Shown here piece by piece: positions 6,044 through 10,104 of a stretch of 10,104 bases of DNA. The position numbers and the translations under genes were made by a program. The notes under the pieces are model-generated. The model was not told the DNA's origin. It saw only the letters and a program-made list of their open reading frames with translations, and made no database searches. Within the stretch, counting starts at the first letter, position 1. Each line of letters begins with the position of its first letter. Source of the DNA: an uncultured Lachnospiraceae bacterium (GTDB taxonomy: Bacteria; Bacillota; Clostridia; Lachnospirales; Lachnospiraceae); contig CACZRA010000213.1 of the NCBI GenBank assembly GCA_902783395.1, positions 1 through 10,104 on the forward strand, in the 5' to 3' direction.

Positions 6044-8500
6044 TCACGCAGTGTATATTTCTTTTATAAGTCCGGTCACCTTCCTGTATTCCGACAGAAA
6101 CTCCGGATAAAGAGCGGTGACCGCCGCCTCGTTTTTGTCACCAGATGCCGTCTCAAGCATCTCGGCACTCCTGAAGAGTCTTTCCGCTCCTATAGTCCTT
6201 GAAGAGCTTTTAACGGCATGAATACGGATCCTGAAGTTTTCCCAGTCCTTTTCGTTCAGATATCTGTCAAGCTCAGACAGCTTTTCTGCGGAATCCCCGG
6301 CATATTCGACAAGCACCTCCTTATATAGCTCCCTGTCATCCATGCAGTATTCAAGCCCGTTCTGTGTCTGTATTCCTGCTTCCTCAAGACGGGTAATATC
6401 ATCCTTTTTCTTCTGTACATCCGATCCGCCTTTTTTACGGTGATCCCCTTCGGACACCTCTTCATAGGATATCCGGGAAGCAGGGACAATGCTCTTAAGC
6501 ACCCTTTCAAGCTCCGAGATAACTATCGGTTTGCTTACAAAGCCGTTAAAGCCCTCTGCAGCGAACATTTCTCTTGCGGTACTCACGGCATTTGCGGTAA
6601 GGGCAACGAAGGACGTATCCTGTCTGTTAAGTCCGGCTACAAGTCTTATCCTCCTTACCGTCTCTACTCCGTCCATCTGAGGCATCATATGATCCATGAA
6701 AATGATATCGTATTTCTTTTTCCTGCACATATCTATGGCTTCCGGTCCGGAATTCGCGGTTTCCACCTCCATACCGTATCTTGTGAGGATACTGACGGCA
6801 ACCGTAAGGTTCATGGGTTCATCGTCAACCACCAGTGCAGTGATACCGTCCATGCGCATCCTCTTTTTCTCATCCCTGAGTCTTTCCCTTTCGGTATTCA
6901 TGATATTTACTATGGGGAAGCAGTAGAACGGTTTTCTTACGAGCACCGCCTCGGATCCTTCCGGAAGATTGAAATCATCACCGCAGACGATTATGATTAT
7001 CAGCTTTCTTGACAGCTCATTCATCCCTTCAACATCAGACATGTATTCCATATCAGAGGTGATGATATGGGTAAACTGTCTGCCCTGCATCAGCATCCCG
7101 AGATCCTCGATACTGTCTATCCGGTGAACGGTAAGCCTGAACTTTCCGGCAAGATTCTTGATAACGTTATCATAGTAATCCCTCACAGCCGGATTCTCAA
7201 ACTTGTAATACTTGAAGAAGGTTCCTATCACCATGTTCTCACTGCCCTCAATCGCAAGACAGGGGCTGCTGCTTATGACAGTCTGCGGAATGCTTAAATG
7301 AACAGTCGTCCCTTCGCGCTCTTTGGAATCAATGATGATAAAACCGCCGAGAGCGTTCACAAAGCCCCTTACTATGGACATTCCGAGTCCGAGACCTCCG
7401 CTCGTCCTTGTCCTCCCGGAGTCGGACTGGTAAAATCTGTCAAATACCCTTTCCAGCTCCTCCTCGGTCATACCTATTCCGGTGTCCGATATATCGATGC
7501 AGAGATTGATCCCGTACGCCTGGGGAGTATAGGTAATATACACATAGACCCCGCCCTCCTTCGTATACTTCAGGCCGTTCACTATGATGTGCCAGAGGAT
7601 CTTCTTAAGCTTACCTGTGTCTGTCCTCATTATGGACGGAAGATCGGGATCGACATCTATCACAAGCTCTATATCCGGTCTTTTATAAGGCTTAAGCTCA
7701 GCTACAAGGTCATTGAGTATGGAGGACATGGTATAATCATCAAGGTTGACCACAAGCCTGTTCATGTCTATCTCCGAGTAGTCAAGGATATCGCTTATCT
7801 GCTCCGCTACGCGAAGTCCCGCATCCGATACCGAATGCAGGTTTTCGATTATCTCCTCATCATCTTCCTTTTCAAGACAGACTCCTGTAAGTCCGAGGAC
7901 GGAATTGACCGGGGTACGTATCTCATGGGAAACATTCGCAAGAAAATCACCGGCACTTTTATTCTCCTCCTCAAGGTCCCCGATGTAATCAAGAAATGTA
8001 TTCTCCGTTCGCTCATAGCTTGAGAGCATCTTTGTAAGAAGAAAAGTCGTTATCAGAACCAGCAGAAAATTGAGAGCCGTCTGGTCGAGATCATGGGCAT
8101 TCATGCTGTCCCATGAGATCAGCACCCTGAAAAGAAATGCAAAGCTGACATCCGCGGCACAGATCCAGATAAGCTTTTTATTATGGGCTGCCGTAAGCAT
8201 TATGAGCATGAAAAGAACCACGGGGGTGCTGTCATACACTACGCCGATCTTGGAAATATAATAGAAAAGCTCCAGAAACAGTACCGTACAATATATATAC
8301 AGTCTGAGATCATCATTAAGTGTCTCGGTAACATGGATAAAGAAGCATACTGCGGCCGCAATGAAAAAAAGCGGGATCATCCAGCGCTCCCACCCCATGG
8401 TGATACTAAAGACAGCAAGCAGTATGGAAAAGCATACCAATGCCATTATGAGCACTATGTGCGCAAAAGCCTGCATCTCCTTGTCATTCTTGTTTTTCAT
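6044..8500 (-). CDS. Membrane hybrid histidine kinase: HisKA-HATPase-degenerate receiver-receiver-HPt
   Basis: An 818-residue phosphorelay kinase. Residues about 11-157 hold five or six membrane segments. HisKA carries H192 (NVSHEIRTPVNS). The ATPase domain has an N-box (HIIVNGLKYT, 304-313), G1 (DTGIGM, 339-344) and G2 (GGLGLGMSI, 368-376). About 411-530 is receiver-like but degraded: it keeps D483 (IITSDMEYM) and K523 (VRKPF) without a clear acidic pair. The next receiver, about 552-670, is intact (D559/D560, phospho-acceptor D603, T635, K657). A C-terminal HPt domain at about 705-815 has H761 in IHAVKSSSRTIGA. The protein therefore holds a full His-Asp-His chain and needs a separate response regulator, none of which is in the window. 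It begins 39 bases after the helicase stop; the ATG at 8500 has only a weak Shine-Dalgarno. The sensed signal is unknown; the fold suggests a membrane-embedded cue. Confidence 0.93.
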   Translation of the reverse strand: MKNKNDKEMQAFAHIVLIMALVCFSILLAVFSITMGWERWMIPLFFIAAAVCFFIHVTETLNDDLRLYIYCTVLFLELFYYISKIGVVYDSTPVVLFMLIMLTAAHNKKLIWICAADVSFAFLFRVLISWDSMNAHDLDQTALNFLLVLITTFLLTKMLSSYERTENTFLDYIGDLEEENKSAGDFLANVSHEIRTPVNSVLGLTGVCLEKEDDEEIIENLHSVSDAGLRVAEQISDILDYSEIDMNRLVVNLDDYTMSSILNDLVAELKPYKRPDIELVIDVDPDLPSIMRTDTGKLKKILWHIIVNGLKYTKEGGVYVYITYTPQAYGINLCIDISDTGIGMTEEELERVFDRFYQSDSGRTRTSGGLGLGMSIVRGFVNALGGFIIIDSKEREGTTVHLSIPQTVISSSPCLAIEGSENMVIGTFFKYYKFENPAVRDYYDNVIKNLAGKFRLTVHRIDSIEDLGMLMQGRQFTHIITSDMEYMSDVEGMNELSRKLIIIIVCGDDFNLPEGSEAVLVRKPFYCFPIVNIMNTERERLRDEKKRMRMDGITALVVDDEPMNLTVAVSILTRYGMEVETANSGPEAIDMCRKKKYDIIFMDHMMPQMDGVETVRRIRLVAGLNRQDTSFVALTANAVSTAREMFAAEGFNGFVSKPIVISELERVLKSIVPASRISYEEVSEGDHRKKGGSDVQKKKDDITRLEEAGIQTQNGLEYCMDDRELYKEVLVEYAGDSAEKLSELDRYLNEKDWENFRIRIHAVKSSSRTIGAERLFRSAEMLETASGDKNEAAVTALYPEFLSEYRKVTGLIKEIYTA
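6911..7270 (-). other. Degenerate receiver domain inside the HPt-containing kinase
   Basis: This segment encodes residues about 411-530, between the ATPase domain and the intact receiver. It starts CLAIEGSENMVIG, contains THIITSDMEYMSD around D483, a hydrophobic strand LIIIIVCGDD (500-509), and ends with VLVRKPFYCFPI, where K523-P is the receiver lysine-proline pair. The N-terminal Asp pair typical of receivers is absent (EGSENMV instead), so magnesium-dependent phosphorylation at this site is doubtful. Such pseudo-receivers are known between the kinase core and the true receiver of hybrid kinases and act as structural or regulatory modules. Confidence 0.6.
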
Positions 8501-8539
8501 GTTATGTATTTTACCATATCCACGCCAAGGCGCATAGTC

Positions 8540-10104
8540 TTACCGATCTATCTCAAATGCCTTCAGGAAGGACGACGGCTGCATGAGCCTTCCGAGACTC
8601 TCCCCGATACAGAAAACATGCAGTTTCTTTATGGCTCTCGTCATCCCGACATACAACAGCCGTCTCTCCTCCTCGATCTCTTCCTTAAGCACGGCATTAT
8701 GAAAAGGGATTATGCCCTCATTCACATCGATTATAAAAACCTCGGGAAATTCCAGTCCCTTACAGGCATGAAGTGTCATTACGGATACACCCGGCAGGAA
8801 AGCCCCGTCATTCTGTTCACCCGCGAATATTTTCCTGCTTTTGTCCTCTATTTCCCTGACCCATCCGCGTATGGAGGAAAAGGCCGACGCAGTTTCATAA
8901 AGCTCATACAGCTCATCCGTACTGCGGCCTTCGTTTTTGAGATACTCCTCATAGCCGATCACCTTCATAAGATACCTTACGGCTGCCCCGGGTCTCATAT
9001 GCTCCATCCTGCGGATATCCTCCGCAAAAACAGCTGCCTTATCGTATAAATCACCGATCCCTCTGTAATAGGTCAGGGCATCATCGATCCCTGCAGCCTT
9101 ACGTCCAAAGGCTTCCCGGCTTAAATACCGCATGGGCTTATTCATGACCCTGAGCAGATCCTGTCTTTCGTATACACCGGAAGCAAGACGCATATATGCA
9201 GCCACATCCTTTGCGGTTTCAGTTGCATATCTGTTTCTGCGTTTCCCCCTGAGCTTTACAGGAACCCCTGCTTTTTCAAGTTCACAGGCAAAAAGGGATA
9301 CAAGCTCATTCGTCCTTGCCAGAACACAGTAATCCTCCGGATGGCTGATGTCTATACTCTCCTTTACGGCATGAGCCTCCCCGTGTCTGTCCTTAAAACA
9401 CCTGAAATCAGGATCCTCTCCCGTAAGGTTAAAGCACGAAGGATGCTTTTCTATCCTGTCCTTATTCATGCATATCACGCTGCAGGCGGCATCGGCAACA
9501 GGTTTACTGCATCTGAAATTCACATTCAGCTCATATACTCGGGCCTCCGGATAATCCTTAAGGAATCTCTTCAGAATACCGGGCCCCGCTCCCCGGAATC
9601 CGTATATGCTCTGATCATCATCCCCTACAGCAAGGATATTGGCCCGCTCTCCGGCCAGCATTTTTACCGTTTCATACTGGATAAGGTTACAGTCCTGAAA
9701 CTCATCTATCTGGATATACATATATCTTTCCTGCCATCTCCTGAGCAGCTGCGGATCTTGCTCGAACAAAGAACGGCATTTGATTATCATATCATCGAAA
9801 TCAAGGAGCTTAAGCTCCCTGAGTCTTTCCGAATACATCCTGAAAACCTCATCATTATGCTCACTTCCGTACCGGCTCTTATCTTCCATGCCGTTTTTCC
9901 TGCGGCTTATCACGGCGGAAAGCTCATCTGCCGCCAGCCCCATATCCGCGGCATCCATCCCGAGTCTCCGGGCTATATCGCTCAATATCACGTATTTATC
10001 CCCGGGTTTCAGGATATTAGATGAATTTAGCGCGAAGGTATTTTTAAGAACGGAAAAGAAAACCGAATGAAATGTTCCGAAACCGGCTCCGAGAGCTTCA
10101 GGCC
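8540..10104 (-). CDS. UvrD/Rep/PcrA-type ATP-dependent DNA helicase, N-terminus off the right edge
   Basis: The reading frame is open to the right edge, adding 37 upstream codons to the first internal start-like GTG at 9991, so that GTG is not the real start. About 520 residues are visible. Counting from the right edge, superfamily 1 motifs appear in order: motif Ia GTFHSVF (9-15), motif II IDEFQD (132-137), motif III GDDDQSIYGFRGA (160-172), motif IV NVNFR (193-197), motif V VMTLHACKGLEF (441-452) and motif VI EERRLLYVGMTRA (478-490). Only the Walker A/Q-motif end (roughly 60-100 residues) is missing, so the whole protein would be near 600 residues, shorter than PcrA/UvrD (about 720-750) but usual for the small UvrD-like helicases of clostridia. 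It likely unwinds DNA 3'-5' in repair or replication restart. It sits first among the visible co-directional genes, 39 bases before the kinase, possibly by chance rather than function. Confidence 0.93.
   Translation of the reverse strand, partial: PEALGAGFGTFHSVFFSVLKNTFALNSSNILKPGDKYVILSDIARRLGMDAADMGLAADELSAVISRRKNGMEDKSRYGSEHNDEVFRMYSERLRELKLLDFDDMIIKCRSLFEQDPQLLRRWQERYMYIQIDEFQDCNLIQYETVKMLAGERANILAVGDDDQSIYGFRGAGPGILKRFLKDYPEARVYELNVNFRCSKPVADAACSVICMNKDRIEKHPSCFNLTGEDPDFRCFKDRHGEAHAVKESIDISHPEDYCVLARTNELVSLFACELEKAGVPVKLRGKRRNRYATETAKDVAAYMRLASGVYERQDLLRVMNKPMRYLSREAFGRKAAGIDDALTYYRGIGDLYDKAAVFAEDIRRMEHMRPGAAVRYLMKVIGYEEYLKNEGRSTDELYELYETASAFSSIRGWVREIEDKSRKIFAGEQNDGAFLPGVSVMTLHACKGLEFPEVFIIDVNEGIIPFHNAVLKEEIEEERRLLYVGMTRAIKKLHVFCIGESLGRLMQPSSFLKAFEIDR

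Noticed and set aside
8501..8539. Possible promoter (TAAAAT) or terminator (CGCC-TT-GGCG) between the helicase and the first kinase
   Set aside because: No -35 at a suitable distance, and the inverted repeat is four base pairs with a two-base loop and no T-run; not enough to call either.
7298..9049. Long open frames on the plus strand opposite the first kinase and the helicase (for example 7298-8023, 8183-9049)
   Set aside because: They lie wholly antisense to genes with clear domain motifs, show no recognisable family, have odd composition and no ribosome sites; they are by-products of the codon bias of the minus-strand genes.
9989..9991. GTG at 9991 as the helicase start
   Set aside because: The frame stays open to the window edge and the upstream codons encode helicase motif Ia (GTFHSVF), so the real start is outside the window.
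9341..10024. Plus-strand frame of 227 codons near the right edge
   Set aside because: Antisense to helicase motifs II-IV; no family resemblance.

Overview
The window looks like a piece of a Firmicutes genome, most likely a Lachnospiraceae relative (Butyrivibrio/Roseburia-like). The grounds are the style of the two hybrid histidine kinases (H-boxes reading SHEIRTPIN/SHEIRTPVN), the clostridial-type TraX and DUF5662 proteins, the RsbW-type regulator, and heavy use of ATA, AGG and CTG codons at moderate G+C. This is recognition from memory, not a database result.

Every supportable gene is on the minus strand, so transcription runs from the right edge to the left. In that order they are: a UvrD/Rep-type helicase (8540-10104, 5' end off the right edge); a membrane hybrid histidine kinase with a degenerate receiver, an intact receiver and an HPt domain (6044-8500); a second membrane hybrid kinase whose C-terminus is a complete DegV lipid-binding domain (3299-6001); a GlgX/isoamylase-like GH13 protein that has lost its catalytic residues (1430-3205); a TraX-family membrane protein (750-1433); a DUF5662 protein (211-762); and the N-terminal half of an RsbW-like ATP-binding regulator (1-218, cut by the left edge). 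Gaps are 39, 42 and about 93 bases. The last three junctions are overlaps of 4, 13 and 8 bases, so at least the distal part is probably one translationally coupled operon. No stretch of 300 bases lacks a gene, and I see no RNA gene, mobile element, CRISPR array or convincing terminator.

Functionally the block is mostly signalling. The first kinase carries an HPt domain that the second lacks, so it could serve both. Neither kinase has a DNA-binding output. The second ends in a DegV/FakB-like domain, suggesting a link to fatty-acid or membrane-lipid state. Next comes a pseudo-glycosidase and a multi-pass membrane protein of a family proposed to be acyltransferase-like. The operon then runs into an anti-sigma/partner-switching type protein.

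The two most unusual items are the kinase-receiver-DegV fusion and the GlgX-like pseudoenzyme. Together they could form an uncharacterised envelope, lipid or glycan sensing module, but that link is inference from gene order alone.
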